A stretch of DNA of 26,187 bases from NCBI GenBank assembly GCA_008080925.1, contig VMDJ01000132.1, positions 1-26,187 on the forward strand. Reading direction: 5' to 3'. Made by a program: the position numbers and the translations under genes. This DNA comes from Gammaproteobacteria bacterium (GTDB lineage: Bacteria > Pseudomonadota > Gammaproteobacteria > Chromatiales > Chromatiaceae). Numbering within the stretch: the first letter of the stretch is position 1; every line of letters begins with the position of its first letter. The notes below the pieces were generated by a model, which did not search any database, was not told the DNA's origin, and saw only the letters and a program-made list of their open reading frames with translations. Below are positions 15,640-23,668 of the stretch, one piece after another.

Positions 15640-16130
15640 GGCGCGATTGAGTTATAGGCGCGAGTAAAACCTTTAAGCGATATAGGCAAAGGCAGAATCT
15701 TTTGATTCATCAAGGCAACACGCACTTGTGCGCGCTCACCTTTCTGCATCGCTTCAACCACATCGGTCTTTAATGGCTGACCTACAGTGGTACAACCTTG
15801 GCGACCACAGGCCAGATAAGGCAGCTTCACTGGCGCAATCTTTTCATCGACCAAAAGCGCAGCACCCGGCATCAATAGCGCACCTAGCGGTACGGTAGCG
15901 ATAAAGATAGGTTCATTATTATCAGGTACAAAACCTACACGCACCTGCATCAGCATCTGGCCGTTATCTTTACTGTTAACGTTTTGGAAGATGTAACACA
16001 TCTCTTTGTCGCCATCTTTTTCACATTGCTTTGCCCAATCACCAAAGGTTGGGATCTCTTTCTTCGCATCTTCTGCAAAAGCAGCCAATGGCAACAAACC
16101 AATAAGCAGTAGGCCGAGAAGTTTTTTCAT
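15636..16130 (-). CDS. Invasion-associated locus B (IalB) family secreted protein
   Basis: Encodes 164 residues. A signal peptide (basic KK, then a Leu-rich core) probably ends at AAFA, residue 19. The mature part begins EDAKKEIPTFGDWAKQC and has four cysteines, at 36, 45, 108 and 113, suggesting two disulfides. GDW near the N-terminus and LPYLACGRQGCTTVGQ (103-118) fit the IalB family, named from a Bartonella invasion protein. The family is common in free-living proteobacteria, so virulence should not be inferred. A strong AAGGA site precedes the ATG. It lies 41 bases after ridA and is likely the last gene of the miaB-to-ialB run. Its 3' end overlaps the YjbQ gene by four bases. Confidence 0.85.
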   Translation of the reverse strand: MKKLLGLLLIGLLPLAAFAEDAKKEIPTFGDWAKQCEKDGDKEMCYIFQNVNSKDNGQMLMQVRVGFVPDNNEPIFIATVPLGALLMPGAALLVDEKIAPVKLPYLACGRQGCTTVGQPLKTDVVEAMQKGERAQVRVALMNQKILPLPISLKGFTRAYNSIAP

Positions 16131-16171
16131 TACACTATCCTTTTAATACCTTTACTGATGACCACTGCTGA

Positions 16172-16555
16172 TTAAGCAAGTTCCATCACGCCGTCCATTT
16201 CTACGCCAGCATTGCGTGGCAATCCTGCCACCTCAACAGCCGCTCTAGCTGGGTAAGGTTGCTGAAAGTATTCAGCCATCACCTCATTCACTTTGGCAAA
16301 GTTGCCTAAATCCGTTAGGAAGATATTTAACTTTGCGATATCCGACAAACTTCCACCTGCCGCCGCTGCAACCGCAGACAAATTATCAAATACACGGCGA
16401 ATCTGTGCTTCGATATCGCCTTCAATCATTTCCATCGTTTCTGGCACCAACGGGATCTGACCCGACAGATAAACGGTGTTACCCACCTTTACAGCCTGAG
16501 AATATGTACCTATCGCTGCTGGTGCTTGATCAGTCGAAATAATTTCACGCGCCAT
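16172..16555 (-). CDS. ridA: RidA family 2-iminobutanoate/2-iminopropanoate deaminase
   Basis: Encodes 127 residues, the normal size of this trimeric protein. RidA hydrolyses reactive enamine/imine intermediates released by PLP enzymes such as threonine dehydratase. Key residues are visible: Tyr18 in GTYSQAV, Arg104 in YPARAAVEV (binds the carboxylate), and Glu119 near the C-terminus. VYLSGQIPL (28-36) is a signature. A strong GGGAG site lies six bases before the ATG. It follows lnt by 25 bases. Confidence 0.95.
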   Translation of the reverse strand: MAREIISTDQAPAAIGTYSQAVKVGNTVYLSGQIPLVPETMEMIEGDIEAQIRRVFDNLSAVAAAAGGSLSDIAKLNIFLTDLGNFAKVNEVMAEYFQQPYPARAAVEVAGLPRNAGVEMDGVMELA

Positions 16556-16580
16556 GTGCTACTCCCAAAGTGGCGTTACA

Positions 16581-18074
16581 TCAGAAACGCACTGTACCCA
16601 ATGGATCTCGTGAGTGCCATCTCAGCTGCAACCAAACCCACCCGAGCGCCAACAAGCTCATTAGCATCAGTGGCCAATCACGTAATACCACATAAGGCGT
16701 TTCCCCTTGATAACTCGGCACTTTTGCTTGCATCACATCGGCTTCGAATTGTGGGATTGTTGCCACTAATTTACCGCGCTGATCGATCACTGCCGAGATA
16801 CCCGTATTGGTTGCTCTGATCAGATATCGCCCCGCTTCTACCGCGCGAGCACGCGCAATTTGCAGATGTTGATGTGGCGCGAGCGAATCACCAAACCACG
16901 CATCATTGCTCGCATTGAGTAACCAATCGGCATCGGGCAAGGCTTTCAAGACCTCACGAGCGAACGCATCTTCATAACAAATATTCACACCCACTCGCTG
17001 AGCCTTCAGCTCGAGTAACGACTGCTCAGCAGTACCAATTGAAAAATCGGAAACAGGAATACGTAACCAGCTCATCACCGGCCCAATCAATTGTTTCAGC
17101 GGCATGAACTCACCAAATGGCACCAAGTGATGCTTGTAATACTCACCTTCAGCTTCATCACCACGCGTGATCATCGCGTTGTAATAAGCGCCTTGGCGAT
17201 CACCCGCCACAATACCGGTAACAAAGCTTTGATCTTTTTGTTTGAACAGTGCATCTAGGCGTTCTAATTCAGGTGATAACTCTTGTTCAAAACCGGAGAT
17301 CGCAGTTTCTGGCCAGATCACTACCTGTGCCTCAGGTGCAGTGGCACTTAATGATTCGTAATGCGCGAGCCACTGATCAAAGAGATTTGCCCGCCACTTC
17401 AATCGTTGCGGCACATTTCCTTGTACGACCGCGACACTCGTCTCGACGCCTGTTGGCTGCGTCCATTCTTTAGGGATAAAGCTAATCAACAACAGCATGC
17501 CAATTAAACTCAGCCACGCATACCAACGTTTAGCGGCAAACAAACAGGCCATCAAAAACATCACGACCCAACTCACGCCATGCACACCCATCACAGGCAT
17601 TAACGAGCTTAACGATGAATCACTGTGCGCATAGCCAAGTGATAACCACGGAAAACCGGTTAGCACCCAGCCGCGTGCAAGCTCCAACAGGAACCATAAA
17701 GAAGGTACAAGCAGCATCCAACTAAGCGGCGATGTGACGTGAATAAAGCGTCGCAAGAGCCATGCGAATAACGCGATATACAAAGCAATGAATGCAACAA
17801 ATAAAAGCGTCGCGCCAATCGCCAAGCTCTCAGTCATCCCACCAAACTGACTGATGCTAATGCGTAGCCAAAAGACGCCTGTAACAAATAAGCCAAAGCC
17901 CCATGACCAACCGATCCAAGCTGCCTGCTTAGCTGATCGACTTTGCACGATCATCATCAGCAGAATCATTAACGCAGGGAATTGAACGAACCAGTAGCCA
18001 AAAGGCGCGTAGGACAACACTAACGACGCACCTGCCGCTGCGGCAAACACATTCGTCAGTAACTGCATTAACAT
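16581..18074 (-). CDS. lnt: Apolipoprotein N-acyltransferase
   Basis: Encodes 497 residues. Lnt adds the third acyl chain to the N-terminal cysteine of lipoproteins in the inner membrane, allowing their export to the outer membrane. The N-terminal part holds about six helices (2-200). The nitrilase-like periplasmic domain follows (about 210-455) and carries the catalytic triad Glu256 (WPETA), Lys314 (YYKHHLVPFGEFMP) and Cys366 (NICYED). A last helix is at about 466-485. It sits nine bases after corC, the same order as E. coli ybeX-lnt. No clear ribosome site is visible, so coupling to corC translation is possible. Confidence 0.97.
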   Translation of the reverse strand: MLMQLLTNVFAAAAGASLVLSYAPFGYWFVQFPALMILLMMIVQSRSAKQAAWIGWSWGFGLFVTGVFWLRISISQFGGMTESLAIGATLLFVAFIALYIALFAWLLRRFIHVTSPLSWMLLVPSLWFLLELARGWVLTGFPWLSLGYAHSDSSLSSLMPVMGVHGVSWVVMFLMACLFAAKRWYAWLSLIGMLLLISFIPKEWTQPTGVETSVAVVQGNVPQRLKWRANLFDQWLAHYESLSATAPEAQVVIWPETAISGFEQELSPELERLDALFKQKDQSFVTGIVAGDRQGAYYNAMITRGDEAEGEYYKHHLVPFGEFMPLKQLIGPVMSWLRIPVSDFSIGTAEQSLLELKAQRVGVNICYEDAFAREVLKALPDADWLLNASNDAWFGDSLAPHQHLQIARARAVEAGRYLIRATNTGISAVIDQRGKLVATIPQFEADVMQAKVPSYQGETPYVVLRDWPLMLMSLLALGWVWLQLRWHSRDPLGTVRF

Positions 18075-18083
18075 TAAAGAGCG

Positions 18084-18962
18084 TTAGGCGTTATCCGCCT
18101 TATCCTCTGTCGTTATCGCCGGATCCAGCTTACTGATCGCCAGCAGTCGAATCTTGCGAGAGTCTGCACCCAAAACCTCAAAGCGGAAACCTTCTGCTTC
18201 GACATGCTCACCGCGCACGGGCATATGACCTAGGGCATGCAGCACAAGACCACCAATGGTGTCGAAATCTTCATCATCAATCTCAATATTGAAGTACTCG
18301 TTAAAGTCTTCGATGGTGGTATGCGCTTTAACAGTGTAGTTATTTTCAGCACGACGCATGATGAACGCACCTTCATCAAAATCGTATTCGTCTTCAATCT
18401 CACCAACAATCTGCTCAAGCACATCTTCGATAGTGACTAAACCTGCGGCTGCGCCATACTCATCAACGACAATCGCCATATGGTTTCGACTTGCGCGGAA
18501 CTCACGCAACAACACATCCAGTCGCTTAGATTCAGGCACAAAGACTGCCGAACGAATGATGTCGCGCAATTTAAATTTCTTCGAGCCATCAGCAAAGTAC
18601 TGCAGCAAATCTTTTGCCAACAAGGTGCCCACCACCTCGGCACGGTCTTCGCCAATCACTGGATAGCGAGAGTGAGAACTATCCACTAACACGGGCAAGA
18701 TGTCGCTGAGCGCATCATCGCGACCGATAACTTCCATCTGCGCGCGCGGGATCATGATGTCACGGACCTGCAGATCAGAAACCTGCAAGACACCTTCCAT
18801 CATAGTTAAGGCATCAGTATTAAATAAGGCACGGTTTTTAGCTTGGCGAAGGAGTTCGACAAGTTGTTGTTTATTTTCCGGCTCATTGCTTGAGTTCTGG
18901 AACAAGCGTTCCATTAAACGCGCGGCAAATGAGCCGCGACTAGATCGTCCGTCGTCGTTCAT
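18084..18962 (-). CDS. corC: HlyC/CorC family CBS-domain protein (YbeX)
   Basis: Encodes 292 residues. After a polar N-terminus comes the signature VSDLQVRDIMIPRAQM, then two CBS domains (about 65-190), with VVDEYGAAAGLVTIEDVLEQIVGEIEDEYD as the second, quoted here as its key stretch around residues 166-195. The CorC/HlyC C-terminal domain follows (about 205-285). The protein has no membrane helices. It was named for magnesium/cobalt efflux, while E. coli YbeX has since been tied to ribosome metabolism and magnesium stress. It lies 33 bases after ybeY and nine before lnt. Confidence 0.94.
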   Translation of the reverse strand: MNDDGRSSRGSFAARLMERLFQNSSNEPENKQQLVELLRQAKNRALFNTDALTMMEGVLQVSDLQVRDIMIPRAQMEVIGRDDALSDILPVLVDSSHSRYPVIGEDRAEVVGTLLAKDLLQYFADGSKKFKLRDIIRSAVFVPESKRLDVLLREFRASRNHMAIVVDEYGAAAGLVTIEDVLEQIVGEIEDEYDFDEGAFIMRRAENNYTVKAHTTIEDFNEYFNIEIDDEDFDTIGGLVLHALGHMPVRGEHVEAEGFRFEVLGADSRKIRLLAISKLDPAITTEDKADNA

Positions 18963-18995
18963 AAAATCTTATGCATAGTTAAACACGTGCGTTTT

Positions 18996-19448
18996 TCAGC
19001 CAGCATAGGGATCAGAGATACCTAAGCCATCCAGGATAACGCGCTCCTTTTCTTCCATGATGTCAGCGTCTGCATCCTCAATGTGATCGAAACCACGAAG
19101 ATGTAAAACACCATGTACCACCATATGCGCCCAGTGAGCAGCTAGGGGTTTCCCTTGCTCCTGAGCTTCCTTAGCAACTACTTCAGCACAAATTGCCAAA
19201 TCACCCAAATGAGATTCTTCAATCTCAGGGGGTAAATCGAAAGGAAATGACAACACATTGGTAGGTTTGTCTTTGTCACGATAGGTGCGGTTGAGCTCTT
19301 GGCTCTCAGCCGCATCGACCACACGAATCGCTAAACTCGAGGTCAGGTCATCATCTTCCATCGCTGCTTGCGCCCAAATACGAAACGCTGATGCGGGCGG
19401 TATATCTTCGCCCTCGATACCAAACTGCACATCGACATCCAGACTCAT
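18996..19448 (-). CDS. ybeY: Endoribonuclease YbeY
   Basis: Encodes 150 residues. YbeY is a metal-dependent single-strand RNase involved in 16S rRNA 3'-end maturation and ribosome quality control. The metal site H-x3-H-x5-H is complete in VHGVLHLRGFDH (His112, His116, His122). The upstream signature YRDKDKPTNVLSFPF (56-70) and the C-terminal MEEKERVIL are present. The ATG overlaps the phoH stop as ATGA, as in many proteobacteria where the two proteins act together on RNA. Confidence 0.97.
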   Translation of the reverse strand: MSLDVDVQFGIEGEDIPPASAFRIWAQAAMEDDDLTSSLAIRVVDAAESQELNRTYRDKDKPTNVLSFPFDLPPEIEESHLGDLAICAEVVAKEAQEQGKPLAAHWAHMVVHGVLHLRGFDHIEDADADIMEEKERVILDGLGISDPYAG

Positions 19449-20428
19449 GCGTCTTTCTTCTCTTGCTTACGTTCAAACTTATCGTAAGCCTGTACGACCT
19501 TCTGCACTAGCGAGTGACGCACAACATCTTTTGAATTAAAGAAGGTAAAACTCAAGCCATCGACATCTTGCAGAATATCCATCGCTTGCTTGAGACCTGA
19601 ACGCGTACCACGCGGCAAGTCGATCTGCGTGACGTCACCGGTAATCACCGCAGTGGATCCAAAACCCAAACGAGTAAGGAACATTTTCATTTGCTCAGGT
19701 GTCGTGTTCTGCGCTTCATCCAAAATAATGAAGGCTTCGTTTAGGGTACGTCCGCGCATATAGGCTAACGGCGCAACTTCAATCACATTACGCTCGATCA
19801 ATTTATTCACGCGCTCAAAGCCAAGCATCTCGTACAAAGCGTCATACAAAGGTCGCAGATAGGGATCGATCTTTTGCGAAAGATCACCGGGCAAGAAACC
19901 CAAACGCTCCCCCGCTTCTACCGCAGGTCGCACCAATAAAATTCGACGTATCTGATCACGCTCGAGTGCATCAACTGCACAAGCAACGGCCAAATACGTT
20001 TTACCGGTACCCGCGGGACCGATACCAAAATTGATGTCATGTGTCATGACACGGTTCACATACACCGCTTGCGAGCCGCCACGAGGACGCACCATGCCGC
20101 GCCGTGTCTTTATCACCGTCTCTGGCACTTCTGGCTCATGCGCAGGCACATCATCCATACCTGACTCTTGCAGATGCAGATGTACATTAGCTGGGGTGAT
20201 CACTTCCTTTTCGCTGAGTTCGTAAAGGTCACGCAAGATCTCAGCAACAGCATCCACTGAACCCGGGGCGCCTTCAACTTTAAAGAAGTTGCCGCGATTA
20301 CTGATTTCAACACCCATGCGACGCTCAATCTGGCGCAGATTCTCATCTAGCTGACCACAGACATTACGTAAGCGTTGGTTATCTTCGGGCTCGAGTAAGA
20401 ACTCGACGGTTTGTTCTGCAGCACTCAT
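19445..20428 (-). CDS. ybeZ: PhoH family ATPase (YbeZ)
   Basis: Encodes 327 residues. The N-terminal part (about 30-80) resembles a KH-like RNA-binding segment (NRGNFFKVEGAPGSVDAV). The PhoH ATPase core has Walker A GPAGTGKT (137-144), the signature RPAVEAGERLGFLPGD, and Walker B IILDEAQN (234-241), then GDVTQIDLP. PhoH-like proteins are presumed RNA-acting ATPases, and E. coli YbeZ binds YbeY. Both ends overlap neighbours by four bases as ATGA, so miaB, ybeZ and ybeY are tightly coupled. Confidence 0.96.
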   Translation of the reverse strand: MSAAEQTVEFLLEPEDNQRLRNVCGQLDENLRQIERRMGVEISNRGNFFKVEGAPGSVDAVAEILRDLYELSEKEVITPANVHLHLQESGMDDVPAHEPEVPETVIKTRRGMVRPRGGSQAVYVNRVMTHDINFGIGPAGTGKTYLAVACAVDALERDQIRRILLVRPAVEAGERLGFLPGDLSQKIDPYLRPLYDALYEMLGFERVNKLIERNVIEVAPLAYMRGRTLNEAFIILDEAQNTTPEQMKMFLTRLGFGSTAVITGDVTQIDLPRGTRSGLKQAMDILQDVDGLSFTFFNSKDVVRHSLVQKVVQAYDKFERKQEKKDA

Positions 20429-21768
20429 TGGGCAGCAGCTACCTTTTCAGTCACAAGCTCACCGCGTAATGAATTGGTAAAGGCTTCGGTAATCTGCACA
20501 TCAACAAACTCGCCAATCAACGACGCAGGGCCTTTGAAATTCACCACGCGATTATTTTCGGTGCGGCCTGACATCTCAGACGCATCTTTACGCGATGGGC
20601 GATCCACCAAAATACGCTGCACGGTACCCACCATCTCACGAGAGATCTGCTGAGTGCTGTTATTAATCACGTGCTGCAGACGTGCTAAGCGAGCTTGCTT
20701 TACATCATGCGGTACATCATCTGGCAGCTCCGCTGCAGGCGTACCTGGACGGCGGCTATAGATAAAACTGAATGAATGATCAAAACCAATCTCTTCAATC
20801 AAGCTCATGGTGTGTTCAAAGTCCGCATCAGTTTCACCTGGGAAACCAATAATGAAGTCCGATGACATACTGATGTTTGGACGAATCTCGCGCAGCTTTT
20901 TAATTTTTTGTTTATATTCAAACGCACTATGGCCACGCTTCATCTGCATCAAGATACGGTCAGAGCCTGACTGCACAGGCAAGTGCAAGTGATCTACCAG
21001 CTCAGGTACATCGGCATAAGCTTCAATCAAGGAGTCAGAGAACTCCACCGGATGAGAGGTGGTGTAACGAATTCGCTCGATACCTTCGATAGCCGCAACA
21101 TACCGAATCAATAAGGCAAGATCGGCGATCTCGCCATCTTCCATTTGTCCGCGGTAAGCATTCACGTTTTGGCCTAGCAAATTCACTTCGCGCACACCTT
21201 GTGCAGCAAGTTGCGCGACTTCGGTAATCACATCATCAAACGGACGACTGATCTCGGTACCACGGGTATAAGGCACGACACAGAAAGTGCAGTACTTAGA
21301 ACAACCTTCCATGATCGACACAAAGGCAGTTGGACCTTCTGAACGTGGTTCTGGCAATCGGTCAAACTTTTCGATCTCAGGGAAGCTGATATCCACTACC
21401 GGCTCATTGGCTTTGGCAGCATTCAGCATCTCAGGCAAACGATGCAAGGTCTGTGGACCAAATACGAGATCGACATAAGGCGCACGCTGACGGATCGCAT
21501 CACCCTCTTGGCTTGCCACACAGCCGCCAACACCGATGATCAGATTCGGATTCTTTTCTTTCCAAGGGCGCCATTGGCCAAGCAGTGAGAAAACCTTTTC
21601 TTGGGCCTTTTCACGGATCGAGCAAGTGTTCAACAGCAAGACATCCGCGTCTTCCGCTTGATCGGTCTCCTCAAGGCCATGTGACTCATGCAGCACATCA
21701 CGCATTTTCTGCGAGTCGTACTCATTCATCTGACACCCGAAGGTCTTAATAAAAACTTTGCCTGCCAT
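20425..21768 (-). CDS. miaB: tRNA-2-methylthio-N6-dimethylallyladenosine synthase
   Basis: Encodes 447 residues. MiaB is a radical-SAM methylthiotransferase that modifies i6A37 of tRNAs reading UNN codons. The N-terminal UPF0004 domain carries the auxiliary cluster cysteines Cys12 (TFGCQMNEYDS), Cys49 (NTCSIREKA) and Cys83 (GGCVAS). The radical-SAM cluster is Cys156, Cys160 and Cys163 in GCSKYCTFCVVPYTRG. The C-terminal TRAM domain (about 380-442) includes VDRPSRKDASEMSGRTENNR. It is the first gene of the leftward run. A GGGACGGGC stretch precedes the ATG. Confidence 0.97.
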   Translation of the reverse strand: MAGKVFIKTFGCQMNEYDSQKMRDVLHESHGLEETDQAEDADVLLLNTCSIREKAQEKVFSLLGQWRPWKEKNPNLIIGVGGCVASQEGDAIRQRAPYVDLVFGPQTLHRLPEMLNAAKANEPVVDISFPEIEKFDRLPEPRSEGPTAFVSIMEGCSKYCTFCVVPYTRGTEISRPFDDVITEVAQLAAQGVREVNLLGQNVNAYRGQMEDGEIADLALLIRYVAAIEGIERIRYTTSHPVEFSDSLIEAYADVPELVDHLHLPVQSGSDRILMQMKRGHSAFEYKQKIKKLREIRPNISMSSDFIIGFPGETDADFEHTMSLIEEIGFDHSFSFIYSRRPGTPAAELPDDVPHDVKQARLARLQHVINNSTQQISREMVGTVQRILVDRPSRKDASEMSGRTENNRVVNFKGPASLIGEFVDVQITEAFTNSLRGELVTEKVAAAQ

Positions 21769-21956
21769 GCCCGTCCCGGCTTGATTTGTAAGGGGTCGCG
21801 ATTCTACGCTGAGCCTATTCTAAATGCACGAGCTTCTACGAATTAAGCCCTTGTTTTAGGTGATATTTTTATAACAAGATCAAGAAGATGCGTAGAAATG
21901 TTTTATCCGCATCACACACCGCCTATAGTGGGGCGAAATCTAGCCAGAATTCATTG
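21769..21956. other. Divergent intergenic region, miaB / EamA transporter
   Basis: A 188-base spacer. On the minus strand two copies of TAGAAT occur (plus 21801-21806 and 21817-21822), each a 5/6 match to a -10 box for miaB, but no good -35 box is found. The plus strand has an AT-rich stretch with an inverted CTTGTT / AACAAG pair around 21852-21880. The frame of the EamA gene is open here from an ATG at 21888, but that extension looks non-coding. Confidence 0.4.
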
Positions 21957-22841
21957 ATGCCACGCACGCTCCCTCCTCGCCTTATTGCCCTTGTGCCCCT
22001 GTTGTTTGTGCTGCTGTGGAGCACCGGCTTTATTGGCGCCAAATACGCCCTGCCGTATATCGAGCCCTTCAATGTGCTGTTCTATCGCATGTTGCTCAAT
22101 CTGGCTGCTTTCGCGCTCCTGATTCGCCTATTCAACGCCAAACCGCTCACCCTCTCTCAAAAAGGACATCAACTAGTCGTTGGGTTGTTGATTCATGCTG
22201 GCTACCTCGGCGGGGTCTTTGCTGCAATCAAACTCGACATGCCTGCCGGTCTCACAGCACTCATCGTGGGGCTGCAACCCCTACTGACCGCCCTAATCAC
22301 CTGGGGTAGCGGAAAAGAGCAATTACGTCGCCTACAGTGGTTTGGTCTTGTGCTCGGCATTGTGGGCATCTCCATTGTCTTAGATGGCAACGGTCGACTT
22401 GGCTTTAGCACCATCGACCCTTGGGCACTGCTCGCCGTATTCGTTGCCTTGTTCGCCATCTCACTTGGCACCCTGTATCAGAAACACTTTGGCGCCGGTA
22501 CCGATTTACTCAGCGGCTCTTTCTATCAATATCTAGCCACTGCGGTGGTGATGGGCTTGCTGACCTGGCAATTCGAAACCGGTGAGGTCGATTGGCAGCT
22601 GCCGTTAATCTTGTCGCTAGCTTGGTTGGTGCTTGGCTTATCCGTAAGCGCCATCTTGTTATTGCTGTTCATGATTCGTGAAGGCGAATCGTCGAAAGTT
22701 GCTAGCTACTTTTATCTCGTACCACCCACAACAGCTCTCGAGGCTTGGCTGTTATTTGATGAGCAATTCACACTGGAAGCGCTATTAGGTGTTGGTATAA
22801 CGGTGCTGGGTGTTTATCTGGTACTTAAACGAAAGAGCTAG
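21957..22841 (+). CDS. EamA/DMT family transporter
   Basis: Encodes 294 residues with about ten hydrophobic helices formed by two EamA repeats (about 8-135 and 150-290). The N-terminal signature LLFVLLWSTGFIGAKYALPY and the repeat-two LSAILL-like and YFYLVPPTTALEAWLLFDE segments are typical of the drug/metabolite transporter superfamily. Substrate cannot be predicted. I chose the ATG at 21957 (MPRTLPPRLIALVP); the ATG at 21888 would add a polar, unconserved-looking 23-residue leader. It lies 41 bases upstream of rsmA. The first half appears more GC-rich than neighbouring genes, judged by eye. Confidence 0.9.
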   Translation: MPRTLPPRLIALVPLLFVLLWSTGFIGAKYALPYIEPFNVLFYRMLLNLAAFALLIRLFNAKPLTLSQKGHQLVVGLLIHAGYLGGVFAAIKLDMPAGLTALIVGLQPLLTALITWGSGKEQLRRLQWFGLVLGIVGISIVLDGNGRLGFSTIDPWALLAVFVALFAISLGTLYQKHFGAGTDLLSGSFYQYLATAVVMGLLTWQFETGEVDWQLPLILSLAWLVLGLSVSAILLLLFMIREGESSKVASYFYLVPPTTALEAWLLFDEQFTLEALLGVGITVLGVYLVLKRKS

Positions 22842-22882
22842 TTGCTTCATAATGGCTTTTCATTTTTAACAAAGAAATCGCT

Positions 22883-23668
22883 GTGTCTCATCGCGCCAAA
22901 AAACGCTTCGGCCAAAACTTTTTACATGACGCGAGCGTTATTCAGCGCATCGTTGATGTGATAGATCCACACGCTGACGATCACATGGTCGAGATTGGTC
23001 CCGGTCAAGCCGCGTTAACGATTCCACTGTTACGTGTTGTCAGCGAGATGGATGCGATTGAGGTCGATCGTGATCTTATTCCTATCGTTGAACGAACCTG
23101 CTCTCCGGTAGGCAAAGTTAATCTCACTAATGCTGACGCACTGAAGTTTGATTTTAGTACGCTGCGTCATGATGAACGACCTCTGCGATTAGTGGGCAAT
23201 CTGCCCTATAACATCTCAACACCGATTCTATTTCACGTACTTGAATCACGCGCTGCGATTAAAGACATGCACTTTATGTTGCAGAAAGAAGTTGTAGATC
23301 GCATGGCTGCCGGCCCAGGCTCTAAAACCTATGGACGCTTATCCGTGATGCTACAAGCGTACTGTGATGTGACACATCTGTTTGATATTGGACCGGGTGC
23401 TTTTGATCCACCCCCCAAAGTCGACTCAAGTATTGTTCGCTTAGTCCCTAAGCCAGATGATCAAATCGTGATTACGCATCACGCGGCTTTTGCCCAGATC
23501 GTTAAACAGTGTTTCGAGCAACGCCGTAAAACACTGCGAAATAACCTGAAGGGAATTTTAGACGGTGATGCGATCGAAGCTTTGGGCATTAATCCATCTG
23601 CTCGAGCAGAAACATTATCTGTGGAAGATTTCCAAACCCTAGCGGAAGCCGCAGGAATTACTGAGTAA
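22883..23668 (+). CDS. rsmA: 16S rRNA (adenine1518-N6/adenine1519-N6)-dimethyltransferase
   Basis: Encodes 261 residues from a GTG start. RsmA (KsgA) dimethylates two adjacent adenines in helix 45 of 16S rRNA late in small-subunit assembly. Visible are KKRFGQNFL (6-14), SAM motif I EIGPGQAALT (37-46), the acidic VDRDL, the catalytic NLPYN (106-110), and QRRKTLRNNLKG near the C-terminus. The GTG is chosen because RAKKRFGQNFL follows closely, as in relatives. The neighbours pdxA, apaG and apaH seen in many gammaproteobacteria are absent. The 3' end overlaps the convergent DUF2927 gene by 11 bases. Confidence 0.97.
   Translation: MSHRAKKRFGQNFLHDASVIQRIVDVIDPHADDHMVEIGPGQAALTIPLLRVVSEMDAIEVDRDLIPIVERTCSPVGKVNLTNADALKFDFSTLRHDERPLRLVGNLPYNISTPILFHVLESRAAIKDMHFMLQKEVVDRMAAGPGSKTYGRLSVMLQAYCDVTHLFDIGPGAFDPPPKVDSSIVRLVPKPDDQIVITHHAAFAQIVKQCFEQRRKTLRNNLKGILDGDAIEALGINPSARAETLSVEDFQTLAEAAGITE

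Noticed and set aside
21799..21830. miaB promoter based on two TAGAAT boxes
   Set aside because: The -10-like boxes are good, but no acceptable -35 box is found at 16-18 bases, so it is noted only in the spacer entry.
21852..21880. CTTGTT / AACAAG inverted pair as a terminator or operator
   Set aside because: The stem is only six pairs with a long AT-rich loop in a divergent spacer; chance is likely.
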